Shown: positions 8,056 through 17,560, counted from the first letter of the stretch. The stretch is 64,000 bases of DNA from Mycolicibacterium sp. CBMA 247 (GCF_009729095.1 NZ_VTGX01000001.1:2108001-2172000), one strand, 5' to 3'. Numbers and translations: made by a program. Notes: generated by a model from the letters alone, not told the origin.

Positions 8056-10940
8056 GCCGTGGGTGTCGGGATGGGCGCCGTGCTGTCGTCGTGGTCTCCG
8101 GCCGACTTCCGTTCGCGCTCTTCGCGACCGCGTCTGGTGATCTCAAAGGTGTTGAGCGGCCACCAGAACCAGCGGCCCAGCGCCGCGGCGATCGACGGTG
8201 TCATGAACGAGCGCACGATCAGCGTATCCACGATCAGGCCGATCCCGATCGTCGTACCCAGCTGGCCGATCACACGTAGGTCGCTCACGATCATCGACGC
8301 CATGGTGAATGCGAACACCAGGCCGGCCGCGGTGACGACCCGTCCGGTGGCCCCCACTGCGCGGATGATGCCCGTGTTGAGCCCGGCGTGGATCTCCTCT
8401 CGGAGACGGGAGACCACAAGCAGGTTGTAGTCCGAGCCCACGGCCAGCAGGATCACCATCGACAACGGGATCACGATCCATTGCACGCCCAGCCCGAGGA
8501 TGTCCTGCCACAGCAGCACCGACAGACCGCATGCGGTGCCCAGGGATGCGGCCACGGTGCCGACAATCACCAAGGCGGCCACCACGCTTCGGGTGATGAT
8601 CAACATGATCGCGAAGATCAGGATCATCGACGCGAGGATCGCGATCATCAGGTCGGTGACGACGCCGTCCTGCATATCGGCGTACATCGACGCGGTACCG
8701 GCCAGCGATACCTTCGCGTTGGCCAGCGGGGTGCCCTTGACGGCGTCGGCGACGACATCTTTGAGGTCCCGGACGTGTTCGATGCCTTCGACCGAGGCGG
8801 GATCACCCTGGTGGGTGATGATGTAGCGGACCGCCTTGCCATCCGGTGATACGAACATCTTCAAACCCCGCTCGAAGTCGGGGTTCTGGAACACGTCCGG
8901 CGGTAGGTAGAAGAAGTCGTCGTTCTTGGCCTGATCGAAGTACAGACCGATCTCGGTCGCGCCTTTAGCCAGTTCCTGTTGCTGAGCCTGGGTGCCGGCC
9001 ATGGTGCTGTGGGTCGCGATCATGAAGTCGCGCATCCTCGTCATCGAGTCGATGGTCGTCCTCAGCACCGGCAACATCTGCGGCATCAACTGATCCATGC
9101 GGTCCATGTCGACGGTGAGCTGCTGCATCTGGTCGGTCAGCTTGTCGATACCGTCCAGGGTGTCGAAGATCGACCGCAGTGACTGGCAGATCGGGATGTC
9201 GAAGCAGTGCGGCTCCCAGTACAGATAGTTGCGCAGCGGCCGGAAGAAGTCGTCGAAATTGGCCAGGTTGTCGCGCATCTCCTGGGTGACTGCCAGCATG
9301 TCGTGGGTATGGCCCACCATGCTGTGCGTGGTCGCGGTGAGTTCGGACATGAGGCTGTACATGCGTTCCATGCTGGCGACGGTCTTGCCCATCTCGTCAG
9401 CCTGCTCGAGCATTTGAGCCGAGTTGTCGTTGTTGAATTTCGCGCCCTGCAGCGTGCCGGCGTTCTGCGCGCCGAGCAGGAACGGGATGGAACTGTGCTC
9501 GATGGGCGAGCCCAACGGGCGGGTGATCGTCTGCACCCGCTCGATGCCACGCATATGTACGACATTCTTGGCGACGCGGTCGATGACCAGCATGTCCGCG
9601 GGGTTACGCAGGTCATGGTCGGCCTCGAGCATCAACAGTTCCGGGTTCATCCGGGCCTGGGAGAAGTGGCGGTCGGCGACGCCCATGGCGAGGTTGGCCG
9701 GCATGTCGGCGGGGGTGAACTTCTGGTCGTTGTACTGCGGCACATAGGTCAGCAGGCTGATGAAGCCGATGATGGCAATCAGGCTGGTGACAAAGATGAT
9801 CGGAATGGGCCAGCGCACCACGGACGCACCGACCTTGCGCCAACCCTTGGTAGAGAGCTCCCGCTTGGCGTCGAGCAGTCCGAACTTCGACGCCACGGTG
9901 AGCACCGCGGGCGCCAATGTCAGCGCCGCGGCGATGATCACCAGAATCGCGATCGCGCATGGCAGACCCATGGTCTGGAAGTAGGGCAGCGTGGTCATGG
10001 TGAGGCACATGCAGGCGCCGGCAATCGTCAACCCGGATCCCAGGATGACGTGCGAGACACCGTGATACGCGACGTAGAACGCGTCTTCTTTGTCCAGACC
10101 TTTCGATCTCTCCTCTTGATATCGGCCCAGCAGGAAGATCAGGTAATCGGTTCCGGCGGCCAGGGACAGCATGGTCACCATGCTCACCGCGTACGGGGTC
10201 AGGCCGATGATGTTCAAATAACCCGCTGCAGCGGTGACGCCCTGCGCGGCAAAGAGTTCCAGGCCGATGACGACCATCGAGACCAGCATCGTCACCACCG
10301 ACCGGTAGATGACGAGCAGCATCACGATGATGACGGCGACCGACACCAACTCCATCGTGCCCATACTTTGGTGCCCGGCCACCTGGGTGTCGGCATTGAG
10401 CACGGTATTGCCGGCGACGTGGGCCTTGATACCCGGCGGTGCGGGTACCGAGGCAACGATGTCGCGCACCGCGGCCACGGACTCGTGGCTGGCGCTGGTG
10501 CCCTGGGAGCCGTTGAGGAAGAGCTGCACATAGGCGGACTTGCCGTCCACGCTCTGTGAGCCCGCCGCTGTCAGCGGATCACTCCAGAAGTCCTGGACGT
10601 TCTGCACATGCTGATGATCGGCCTCGAGCTTGTCGATGATCTCGTCATAGAACTTGTGCGCTTCACCGCCGAGCTTGTCCTCGCCCTCCAGCACCACCAT
10701 CGCCGAAGAGTCCGAGTCGTACTGCTGAAACACCTTGCCGATGTTCAGCATCGACTGATATGACGCCGAGTTCGTGGGGCTCAGCGGCACCTGCCGAGCT
10801 GCCGCGACTTTGTCAAGGGAGGGAACGAGTGTGCCCAGCGCGACCACCACGAGCACCCAGAACAGGATGATCGGCAGCGAGAAGATTCGGACCATATGAC
10901 CGATGAACGGCCGATCGGACTTCGAATGCGAGTTGCTCAT
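8052..10940 (-). CDS. MmpL family RND transporter (MmpL4/MmpL5-like)
   Basis: Complete 962-residue inner-membrane exporter driven by proton motive force. Domains in order: TM1 near 20-40; porter domain 1 with QNVQDFWSDPLTAAGSQSVDGKSAYVQL; TM2-6 with AAGTDYLIFLLGRYQEERSKG; a cytoplasmic linker KRELSTKGWRKVG; porter domain 2 including a long helical region (about 500-690) with NFDDFFRPLRNYLYWEPHCFDIPIC; TM8-12 with AVGSDYNLLVVSRLREEI. Both conserved D-Y pairs are present. The ATG overlaps mmpS (ATGA) and the stop overlaps tetR. Siderophore or lipid export is likely from the subfamily; the substrate is not shown. Confidence 0.95.
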   Translation of the reverse strand: MSNSHSKSDRPFIGHMVRIFSLPIILFWVLVVVALGTLVPSLDKVAAARQVPLSPTNSASYQSMLNIGKVFQQYDSDSSAMVVLEGEDKLGGEAHKFYDEIIDKLEADHQHVQNVQDFWSDPLTAAGSQSVDGKSAYVQLFLNGSQGTSASHESVAAVRDIVASVPAPPGIKAHVAGNTVLNADTQVAGHQSMGTMELVSVAVIIVMLLVIYRSVVTMLVSMVVIGLELFAAQGVTAAAGYLNIIGLTPYAVSMVTMLSLAAGTDYLIFLLGRYQEERSKGLDKEDAFYVAYHGVSHVILGSGLTIAGACMCLTMTTLPYFQTMGLPCAIAILVIIAAALTLAPAVLTVASKFGLLDAKRELSTKGWRKVGASVVRWPIPIIFVTSLIAIIGFISLLTYVPQYNDQKFTPADMPANLAMGVADRHFSQARMNPELLMLEADHDLRNPADMLVIDRVAKNVVHMRGIERVQTITRPLGSPIEHSSIPFLLGAQNAGTLQGAKFNNDNSAQMLEQADEMGKTVASMERMYSLMSELTATTHSMVGHTHDMLAVTQEMRDNLANFDDFFRPLRNYLYWEPHCFDIPICQSLRSIFDTLDGIDKLTDQMQQLTVDMDRMDQLMPQMLPVLRTTIDSMTRMRDFMIATHSTMAGTQAQQQELAKGATEIGLYFDQAKNDDFFYLPPDVFQNPDFERGLKMFVSPDGKAVRYIITHQGDPASVEGIEHVRDLKDVVADAVKGTPLANAKVSLAGTASMYADMQDGVVTDLMIAILASMILIFAIMLIITRSVVAALVIVGTVAASLGTACGLSVLLWQDILGLGVQWIVIPLSMVILLAVGSDYNLLVVSRLREEIHAGLNTGIIRAVGATGRVVTAAGLVFAFTMASMIVSDLRVIGQLGTTIGIGLIVDTLIVRSFMTPSIAAALGRWFWWPLNTFEITRRGREERERKSAGDHDDSTAPIPTPTA

Positions 10941-11365
10941 ACGGATTTCACCAAGCAGTAGATGAACGGTTTGACTGTGTCGGTGCTCGCCCGGTCGTCA
11001 CGGACCTCGCCGTCTACCGTCACCCGGCACCGAAGATCGCTGACGTCACGGTCCCCCTGCACCATGATGTTGGCGGACATCGAAGGCAGCGTCGTCACGA
11101 TCGTGAACGACCAAGGCAGCGGCGTGTTTTCGATGAGATGGGGTTGACCGTTCTCATCGAGGTAGTTGAGGTTCGCGGTTCCACCGGACCCGGTGACCTC
11201 GTAGGTGATGTGCTTCGGGTTGAAGTTGGCGGTAATGCCGGAGCCCTCTGCCGTCTTCGGATCGTGCTGTCCAGAGTCGCGAATTCGAAGGATCGCGTAT
11301 GCGCCCAACGCGACGACGACTACCAGCAGCAGCGGTATCCACACTTTCTTGAGCAACCGGAACAC
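10937..11365 (-). CDS. MmpS family accessory protein
   Basis: 142-residue MmpS, first gene of the mmpS-mmpL-tetR operon. One N-terminal membrane segment (VWIPLLLVVVVALGAYAIL) and the periplasmic domain with ITANFNPKHITYEVTGSGG, NYLDENGQPHL, LPWSFTIVTTLPSMSANIMVQGD, RCRVTVDGEVRDDR and final YCLVKSV. The GTG start at 11365 has AGGAGG about 8 bases upstream. A perfect 22-bp dyad sits 38 bases upstream, in the position of a repressor operator. Confidence 0.93.
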   Translation of the reverse strand: MFRLLKKVWIPLLLVVVVALGAYAILRIRDSGQHDPKTAEGSGITANFNPKHITYEVTGSGGTANLNYLDENGQPHLIENTPLPWSFTIVTTLPSMSANIMVQGDRDVSDLRCRVTVDGEVRDDRASTDTVKPFIYCLVKSV

Positions 11366-11402
11366 CGTTGCGCCTCCTGCTGTGCCACTCGCTAATTTGC
11401 CC

Positions 11403-11424
11403 AGACGGAACTCGGGTTCCGTCT
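11403..11424. promoter_or_regulatory. Perfect 22-bp dyad upstream of mmpS, likely TetR operator
   Basis: AGACGGAAC (11403-11411) and GTTCCGTCT (11416-11424) are exact reverse complements with a TCGG centre. It lies 38 bases before the mmpS GTG and just downstream of the tetR gene ending at 11477. Size and symmetry fit a TetR dimer pair. Either the upstream TetR (11477-12145) or the TetR at the end of the operon (7420-8055) may bind it. Confidence 0.7.
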
Positions 11425-11476
11425 AAGAGGATGCTGAGTACTGTACCCGAGCCAGGCCCGGCCGACGATTCGTCGA

Positions 11477-12145
11477 TTACTTGGACAGAAACCGCTCGAG
11501 GCCGGCAATCACGATGTCGAGGTTGAAGTCGAAATCCTGTGCCGCGGTCGCGCCGACGCCACGATCGGCCACCACGCCACTGAGCAGCGGGAAGTCGGTC
11601 GACGGAAGGTCTTTCAGGGCGCGAACCACCTCGGGCGTCTGATGGTGTAGCCGCGATGCGGCCGATCCCAGCACATCGTGCGCGGCCGACATCGCGAGCC
11701 CGGACACCAGCGTGAGCGCCCGCCCGGCGTCGTCGGTGCCGAACCCACCGGCGGTCAGGGCCCGCAACACCTGCTCGGCCAGCGCGAGGCTGGCCGCGCC
11801 GCCGGTTCCGCTCAACCGAAAACTGGTGGCCGTCACGCCGAGTTTGAGCACACCCTGGCGGATCGCGCCGCCATAGGCCCTCAGGATCTCCTGCCAACTC
11901 GCACCCTCGGGCAGCTCGATCGAGCGGAGTTCGGTCTCGAACAGGTCGGCAACGACCAGCTCCAGCAAGCCATCACGGTCACCGACGTAGTAGTGCAGCG
12001 TCGTGCGGTCCACGCCGAGCGCATCGGCCACGGCCTGCATCGTCAACGCACCCGGCGGTATGGCGCGTGCCGCGGCGACGATCTGGTCCTGATCGATACG
12101 CGGTGGACGGCCCCGCCCCCGGCGCGGTGCGTTTCCGGTGGTCAC
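11477..12145 (-). CDS. TetR/AcrR family regulator, upstream of mmpS-mmpL
   Basis: 222-residue TetR-family repressor. HTH at about residues 18-65: QDQIVAAARAIPPGALTMQAVADALGVDRTTLHYYVGDRDGLLELV. The long C-terminal domain resembles the TetR_C_1 type found in tetracycline-type repressors (DLFETELRSIELPEGASWQEILRAYGGAIRQ). GTG start at 12145. It sits directly upstream of the mmpS-mmpL operon on the same strand, with a perfect dyad between them, so control of that exporter is the simplest inference. It diverges from the DapB-like gene. Confidence 0.9.
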   Translation of the reverse strand: MTTGNAPRRGRGRPPRIDQDQIVAAARAIPPGALTMQAVADALGVDRTTLHYYVGDRDGLLELVVADLFETELRSIELPEGASWQEILRAYGGAIRQGVLKLGVTATSFRLSGTGGAASLALAEQVLRALTAGGFGTDDAGRALTLVSGLAMSAAHDVLGSAASRLHHQTPEVVRALKDLPSTDFPLLSGVVADRGVGATAAQDFDFNLDIVIAGLERFLSK

Positions 12146-12247
12146 ACGGGCAATTCTAGTTGCTCACGACGTCGTCCCAGGACAACTCTTCCTTTTTTAT
12201 CACGGTCGTGGAAAACTGCCCGAAAGCCAAGAAAGGGAGACGCCGGG

Positions 12248-13318
12248 GTGACACAAACTTCTCCATACCGGATTGTCCAGTGGACGACAGGAAACGTCGG
12301 CAAGAGTTCGGTGGCGGCCATCGCCCGCAACCCGAACCTGGAACTGATCGGCTGCTATGCGTGGTCGCCGGACAAGTCCGGAAAGGATGTCGGCGAACTC
12401 GTCGGCATCGAGCCCCTCGGAGTCGCCGCCACCAATGACGTCCAGGCACTCTTGGCCCTCAAACCGGACGTCGTGGTCTACAACCCGATGTGGATCAATG
12501 TCGACGAGCTCGTCGAAATCCTTTCCGCCGGGATCAACGTCGTTGCGACGGCCTCGTTCATCACCGGACACAATCAGGGCGAAGGCCGCGACCGGATCGT
12601 CGAGGCCTGCCGCAAGGGCGGCTCGACGATGTTCGGATCCGGCATCAGCCCCGGCTACGTCAACCAGTTGGCCATCGTCGCAGCCGGCATTTGCGATCGG
12701 GTGGACAAGGTCACCGTCAACGAGGCCGCCGACACCACGTTCTACGACTCACCGGAAACCGAGAAGCCCGTCGGCTTCGGCCAGCCCATCGACCATCCCG
12801 ACCTGCAGGCCATGACCGCCCACGGCACCGGAGTCTTCGGCGAAGCGGTGCGGATGATCGGTGACGCGCTGGGCATCGAGTTCGACGAGGTCCGATGTGA
12901 TGCCGAATACGCCCAGACCACAGAGGATCTCGACCTCGGATCGTGGACAATTCCGGCCGGTGGCGTTGCGGGCGTGTTCGTCAGCTGGAAGGGCATCATT
13001 GGTGACACCACCCGCGTCGAACTCACCCTGCGGTGGCGTAAAGGCCAGACATTGCAACCGGATTGGCAGATCGATCAGGACGGCTGGGTCATCGAGGTCG
13101 CCGGGCGCCCGACCGTGACCATGAAGGTCGGCTTCCTGCCACCACCGGATTTCGAGGCCACCACCCTGGAGGAGTTCATGGTGCTGGGGCACATCATGAC
13201 CGCCACTCCCCCGATCAATGCGATTCCGGCGGTGGTCAACGCCGCACCAGGCATCGTCACCTACAACGATCTCCCATTGATCCTGCCGCGCGGAGTGGTG
13301 CCGGCGAGTCAGGGCTGA
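12248..13318 (+). CDS. Dihydrodipicolinate reductase-like NAD(P)-dependent oxidoreductase
   Basis: 356-residue Rossmann-fold enzyme of the DapB-like/2,4-diaminopentanoate dehydrogenase family common in mycobacteria. N-terminal nucleotide-binding motif: YRIVQWTTGNVGKSSVAAIARNPNLELIGCYAW. The C-terminal half has SGISPGYVNQLAIVAAGICDRVDKVTVNEAADTT and FGEAVRMIGDALGI. I chose the GTG at 12248 because AGGGAG lies about 9 bases upstream; the open frame back to 11678 runs over the TetR gene. True substrate unknown; in this family the name is structural. Not a lysine-biosynthesis DapB by context. Confidence 0.85.
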   Translation: MTQTSPYRIVQWTTGNVGKSSVAAIARNPNLELIGCYAWSPDKSGKDVGELVGIEPLGVAATNDVQALLALKPDVVVYNPMWINVDELVEILSAGINVVATASFITGHNQGEGRDRIVEACRKGGSTMFGSGISPGYVNQLAIVAAGICDRVDKVTVNEAADTTFYDSPETEKPVGFGQPIDHPDLQAMTAHGTGVFGEAVRMIGDALGIEFDEVRCDAEYAQTTEDLDLGSWTIPAGGVAGVFVSWKGIIGDTTRVELTLRWRKGQTLQPDWQIDQDGWVIEVAGRPTVTMKVGFLPPPDFEATTLEEFMVLGHIMTATPPINAIPAVVNAAPGIVTYNDLPLILPRGVVPASQG

Positions 13319-13323
13319 GCCGC

Positions 13324-13413
13324 TCAGGCCGATGCCCGGCAGCTGACCTCCACGAGGTAGCCGTCGGGCATTCGGCCATACACCGCACCCCAATTGATCC
13401 GGGCTGGTCGGCA
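13324..13413 (-). pseudogene. C-terminal remnant of a VOC/glyoxalase-like protein
   Basis: Thirty codons on the minus strand read RINWGAVYGRMPDGYLVEVS then CRASA and stop, which looks like the C-terminal metal-binding strand region of a vicinal-oxygen-chelate (glyoxalase) protein. A TGA stop immediately upstream (13414-13416) closes the frame and no N-terminal part is visible. I read it as a decayed gene fragment. The rest of 13319-13608 is non-coding and contains the promoter region of the glutamate dehydrogenase gene. Confidence 0.4.
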
Positions 13414-13608
13414 TCAGTGCTGGCCAGCCCGAGTCGTTTTGCAATACAAAACATCAGCTGCCGGCAATTTTGGGTTACACACTGTAATGACGATCATCGG
13501 ATCGATGACACTTTGCACCCTCCGTGACGGTGTTCCACCCCACAGGATTGGTCCATCCGTCGAACGCAACCGACGGCATCGATCAACGACGATTGAGGAG
13601 ATCACACC

Positions 13609-16600
13609 GTGGAACCGTTGCGCGCCAACCCCATTGCGCCAGACATGCAGGATCAACAGGCCGGGGTGGTGGTACCCAGCCGGCTGCTGGAGGTCACGGC
13701 GCTCAACGATCTGATGGGCGATGCGGTCGCGGTGAACCTGGACTGGGCCGGCACCGGAGATGGCCGGCTGAACTTCGCGCTCGCCGCCGTCGAGCCGGTT
13801 CCGCTGCGCCGGATGCTGCCCGCGCTGCAGAGCATGGACCTGGAGGTGCTCGAAGAACAGGCCGGCACCTGGACCAGGCCGGACGGGCGGGTATGCCATG
13901 TCTATCACCTGGTGTTGCAGCCCGGTCCCGACGCAGTCGACGCGCTGGCGCAGCCGCAGGACGGCACCGCCGACCGCATCCGCGAGACGTTCCAGGCGAT
14001 GTGGGCCGGCCGCGTCGAATCGGACGGGTTCAACGCGCTGATCCTGCGGGCCTCCTTGAGCTGGCGCCAGGTCACTGTGCTGCGCAGCTACAGCCGCTAC
14101 CTGCGGCAGCTGCCGTTGCCCTACGGCCAGGCGCGCATCCAGCGGGTGCTGCTGGACAACCCGGAGGCTGCCCGCGCACTGCTGGCTCTGTTCGAGGCCC
14201 GGTTCGACCACACCGAGCAACCTGCCGACAGCCCCCACCGCATCGCCCGCATCACCGAGGCCGAGCAGCGGGTGGCCGCCGAGATCGACCAGGTGCTGCA
14301 CATTGATGCCGACCGCATCCTGCGCGCGTACCACAACCTGATCAATGCCACCTTGCGCACCAACGCCTTCGCGCCCGATGCCCTGACGGTCTGGGCACCC
14401 TATCTGGTGCACAAGCTGGACGCTCAGTCCATCGACGAGCTGCCGCAGCCGCGTCCGCTATCCGAAATCTTCGTCTACTCACCGGAATTCGAAGGTATGC
14501 ATCTTCGCTTCGGACTGGTCGCGCGTGGCGGCCTGCGCTGGTCGGACCGCCACGACGACTACCGGACCGAGGTTCTGGGTCTGGTCAAAGCACAGGCCGT
14601 CAAGAACTCGATGATCGTGCCCGTCGGCGCCAAGGGCGTGTTCGTCGTCAAGGCCCGGGCCACAGCGGGTGGCGAGTCCCCCCGTGTCCAGGGGCTGCGG
14701 TGCTACCGACAGTTCATCGCCGCGCTGCTCGACGTCGTCGACAAGAATGCCGACTCCGGCTCGGGCAGCGATCAGCGGCCCCGCTTCGGCGGGGTGGTCT
14801 GCCACGACGGATCCGACCCCTACCTGGTAGTGGCCGCAGACAAGGGCACCGCCACGTTCTCGGACTCCGCCAACGCGGTGGCCCTCGACCGCGGTTACTG
14901 GATGGGCGACGCCTTCGCCTCAGGCGGGTCGGCCGGTTACGACCACAAGACGATGGGCATCACCGCCCGCGGCGCCTGGGTCAGTGGCGACACCCACCTC
15001 GCCGAACTCGGCATCGATTCCGCTATCGACGAGTTCTCAGCCGTCGGCGTCGGGGACATGAGTGGGGATGTCTTCGGCAACGGAATGCTGCTGCGCCCGG
15101 GCCTGCGACTGGTGGCCGCATTCGATCACCGCCACATCTTCGTCGACCCTCAGCCCGACACCGCGCCGGCCCGCAAGGAGCGGCAGCGGCTGTTCGAACT
15201 GCCCCAGTCATCGTGGGATGACTACGACCGTGGCTCGATCAGCCAGGGCGGCGGAGTGTGGCCGCGGACCGCGAAAACCATTGCCACCACGCCGGAGATG
15301 CGCGCCGCACTCGGCATCGCCGACCACGAGTCACGGCTGACTCCCACCCAGCTGATCAGCCACATCCTGCGTGCTCCGGTAGACCTGTTGTTCAACGGTG
15401 GAATCGGCACCTACATCAAGGCCGGCGACGAACAGCACTCCGACATCGCGGACAAGGTGAATGATCCGGTCCGGGTGAACGCCGAGGATGTCCGGGCCCG
15501 GGTGATCGTCGAGGGCGGGAACCTCGGACTCTCCCAGCGCGCCCGCATCGAGTACGCCCGCCGCGGCGGTTTGGTGAACACCGACGCGATCGACAACGCG
15601 GCTGGGGTGGACTGCTCCGACCACGAGGTCAACATCAAGATTCTGCTGGACGCCGCTGCGCGGTCCGGCCGGATCACCGGTAACGCCCGCAATGGCCTGC
15701 TGGCCGACATGACCGACGAGGTGGCGCAACTCGTCCTGGCCAACAATCAGGCACACAATCGTCTGCTCGGCGATGCCCGCTCGAACGCGGCCCAGATGGT
15801 CGACGTGCACGCCCGGATGACGGCCGATCTCGAGGCCCGCCGCGGGTTGCATCGGTCCCGCGAGAATATGCCCAGCCCAGCGGAATTCACCGACCTGGCC
15901 AAGGACGACCGCGGGCTCACCGCTCCGCAACTGGCCACCTTGATGGCGCACGTCAAGCTCGACCTCAAGGCCGAGCTGCTCGGCGGTGAGACGTTCGACG
16001 ACCCATACTTCGTCGCGCTTCTGGCCCGCTACTTCCCCGCTACGTTGCGGCGGCAACTCGGCGAGCCGCTGCCCGAGCACCCGCTGCGCCGGGAGATCAT
16101 CACCACCTCGATCGTCAACCGCGTCCTGGCCACCTCGGGGCTGACCTTCGCGTTCCGTCTCTCCGAGGAAACCGGCGCTGCCACAGCCGATATCGTGCGC
16201 GCCCACGCCGTGGTGTCCGAGGTTTTCGACCTGGACACGCTGTGGGGGGATATCTATGCCGCCGGCCTTTCGCCCGCCCTGACCAATGCCATGATCATCG
16301 AAGGTCGCCGCCTTCTCGACCGGGCCGCACGGTGGTTTGTGCTCAACCGGCCGCATCCGCTCGACGTCGACACGGAGATCGCACGGTTCAGCGACCAGGT
16401 GGCGATGCTGCGAGGGCAACTCGGATCGATGCTGCGGGGTCAGGAACGCGAATCCGTCACCGAGGCGCACGACGACATGGTCGCCCGCGGTGTTCCGGGC
16501 AACATCGCCCAGCGGATCAGCGAATCCCTTTATGCGTTCAGCCTTCTGGACATCATCGAGGTCGCCCACGTCCACGATGAGGACTCCGCCCAACTCGCCA

Positions 16601-16929
16601 GGATCTACTTCGAACTGTCCGACCGGCTCGGAGTGGACCGGCTGCTGCTGGCGGTGTCCTCGCTTCCCCGGGGTGGCCGCTGGCATGCACTGGCCAGGCT
16701 CGCGCTTCGGGAGGATCTGTACCGCTCGTTGCGCGATCTCACGATCGACGTCACCAAGCTCGGTGTCGAGGACTCCCAGGCCGCAAGCAGTATCCGCGAC
16801 TTCGAGGCCTACAACCGGCCGCGGCTGGACCGGGCCAAGCGCACGCTCGACGAGTTCCTCGGTTCCGATGAACCCGACCTGGCGGCGCTGTCGGTGGCCT
16901 CGGCCCAGCTGCGCCGACTCCATCGATGA
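13609..16929 (+). CDS. NAD-glutamate dehydrogenase, large-type family, short form
   Basis: NAD-specific glutamate dehydrogenase converting glutamate to 2-oxoglutarate and ammonium. 1106 residues, against about 1600 for the 180-kDa form of M. tuberculosis, so it matches the 115-kDa class that lacks most of the N-terminal ACT-like regulatory part. Catalytic core from about residue 300: GMHLRFGLVARGGLRWSDRHDDYRTEVLGLVKAQAVKNSMIVPVGAKGVFVVK, then VVCHDGSDPYLVVAADKGTATFSD, GYWMGDAFASGGSAGYDHKTMGITARGAW, VGVGDMSGDVFGNGMLL and RARVIVEGGNLGLSQRARIEYA. The C-terminal helical region is complete. ATG at 13609; alone on its strand. Confidence 0.93.
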   Translation: MEPLRANPIAPDMQDQQAGVVVPSRLLEVTALNDLMGDAVAVNLDWAGTGDGRLNFALAAVEPVPLRRMLPALQSMDLEVLEEQAGTWTRPDGRVCHVYHLVLQPGPDAVDALAQPQDGTADRIRETFQAMWAGRVESDGFNALILRASLSWRQVTVLRSYSRYLRQLPLPYGQARIQRVLLDNPEAARALLALFEARFDHTEQPADSPHRIARITEAEQRVAAEIDQVLHIDADRILRAYHNLINATLRTNAFAPDALTVWAPYLVHKLDAQSIDELPQPRPLSEIFVYSPEFEGMHLRFGLVARGGLRWSDRHDDYRTEVLGLVKAQAVKNSMIVPVGAKGVFVVKARATAGGESPRVQGLRCYRQFIAALLDVVDKNADSGSGSDQRPRFGGVVCHDGSDPYLVVAADKGTATFSDSANAVALDRGYWMGDAFASGGSAGYDHKTMGITARGAWVSGDTHLAELGIDSAIDEFSAVGVGDMSGDVFGNGMLLRPGLRLVAAFDHRHIFVDPQPDTAPARKERQRLFELPQSSWDDYDRGSISQGGGVWPRTAKTIATTPEMRAALGIADHESRLTPTQLISHILRAPVDLLFNGGIGTYIKAGDEQHSDIADKVNDPVRVNAEDVRARVIVEGGNLGLSQRARIEYARRGGLVNTDAIDNAAGVDCSDHEVNIKILLDAAARSGRITGNARNGLLADMTDEVAQLVLANNQAHNRLLGDARSNAAQMVDVHARMTADLEARRGLHRSRENMPSPAEFTDLAKDDRGLTAPQLATLMAHVKLDLKAELLGGETFDDPYFVALLARYFPATLRRQLGEPLPEHPLRREIITTSIVNRVLATSGLTFAFRLSEETGAATADIVRAHAVVSEVFDLDTLWGDIYAAGLSPALTNAMIIEGRRLLDRAARWFVLNRPHPLDVDTEIARFSDQVAMLRGQLGSMLRGQERESVTEAHDDMVARGVPGNIAQRISESLYAFSLLDIIEVAHVHDEDSAQLARIYFELSDRLGVDRLLLAVSSLPRGGRWHALARLALREDLYRSLRDLTIDVTKLGVEDSQAASSIRDFEAYNRPRLDRAKRTLDEFLGSDEPDLAALSVASAQLRRLHR

Positions 16930-17062
16930 GCTAGCACCGACGAGCCGAAAACCCCATCCGGTAGCCGATTCAGCGGGTGAGCATCCAGCCACTCGCTGAT
17001 CGGCGTACCGGGGGGTGTACGGGACTGGGGTGCAGCCAGATTCGCCCAGATCGACGTTTCGT

Positions 17063-17560
17063 TCAGTCCCCGTTCGGTGCTGTCACGGTGGGCGTAGCGT
17101 TCACCGGAAAGTTGACCGAGTTGGCGATGAAGCACATCCGGTGGGCTTCGTGATGTAGTTCGGTGGCGTCCTCGACCCGCTCCAGGTCGGTGATGATCAC
17201 CTGCGGCCTAAGCGTGACATCGGTGAAATTGCCACTGCCCTCGACATTCTCGCTCATCGTGCCCTCAGGGCGATCGCTGTAGGCGGTGACCGTGATGCCC
17301 TCACGTGCGCACAGTCCGAGATACCAGAGCATGTGACACTGAGACAAGCTGACCACCAGCAGCTCCTCGGGGTTCCAGCGCTGTGGGCTGCCCCGGAAGG
17401 CAGGGTCGGCGCTGCCCAGGATCACCGGCTTGCCCGGTGTATCGACGCCAGTCACGTCATGATCGCGCGCGTAGTCGCGGTAGCCGCTGGTCCCCGAACC
17501 GGTGTTACCCGTCCAGGTCACCTCGACCTCGTATCGATGAGTCCGGCCCGTCCGCCCCAT
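17063..17560 (-). CDS. OsmC family peroxiredoxin-like protein
   Basis: 165-residue OsmC/Ohr superfamily protein, which reduces organic peroxides with a pair of reactive cysteines. Seen: RYEVEVTWTGNTGSGTSGYRDYARDH at the N terminus, the first cysteine in NPEELLVVSLSQCHMLWYLGLCA (C75) and the second in EAHRMCFIANSVNFPV (C143). This wording belongs to the OsmC-like (YhfA/OsmC) branch rather than classical Ohr. AAGGTGG precedes the ATG at 17560. No thiol-peroxide regulator is adjacent; the OhrR-like MarR at 26442 is 9 kb away. Confidence 0.9.
   Translation of the reverse strand: MGRTGRTHRYEVEVTWTGNTGSGTSGYRDYARDHDVTGVDTPGKPVILGSADPAFRGSPQRWNPEELLVVSLSQCHMLWYLGLCAREGITVTAYSDRPEGTMSENVEGSGNFTDVTLRPQVIITDLERVEDATELHHEAHRMCFIANSVNFPVNATPTVTAPNGD

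Noticed and set aside
9207..10559. Long plus-strand frame (450 codons) opposite mmpL
   Set aside because: Shadow of the antisense mmpL; His/Asp/Gly-rich composition is an artefact of the GC-rich opposite strand.
16809..17135. Minus-strand frame with TPPGTPISEWLDAHPLNRLPDGV between glutamate dehydrogenase and osmC
   Set aside because: It overlaps two real genes and shows no family motif; the 133-base gap alone cannot hold a gene.
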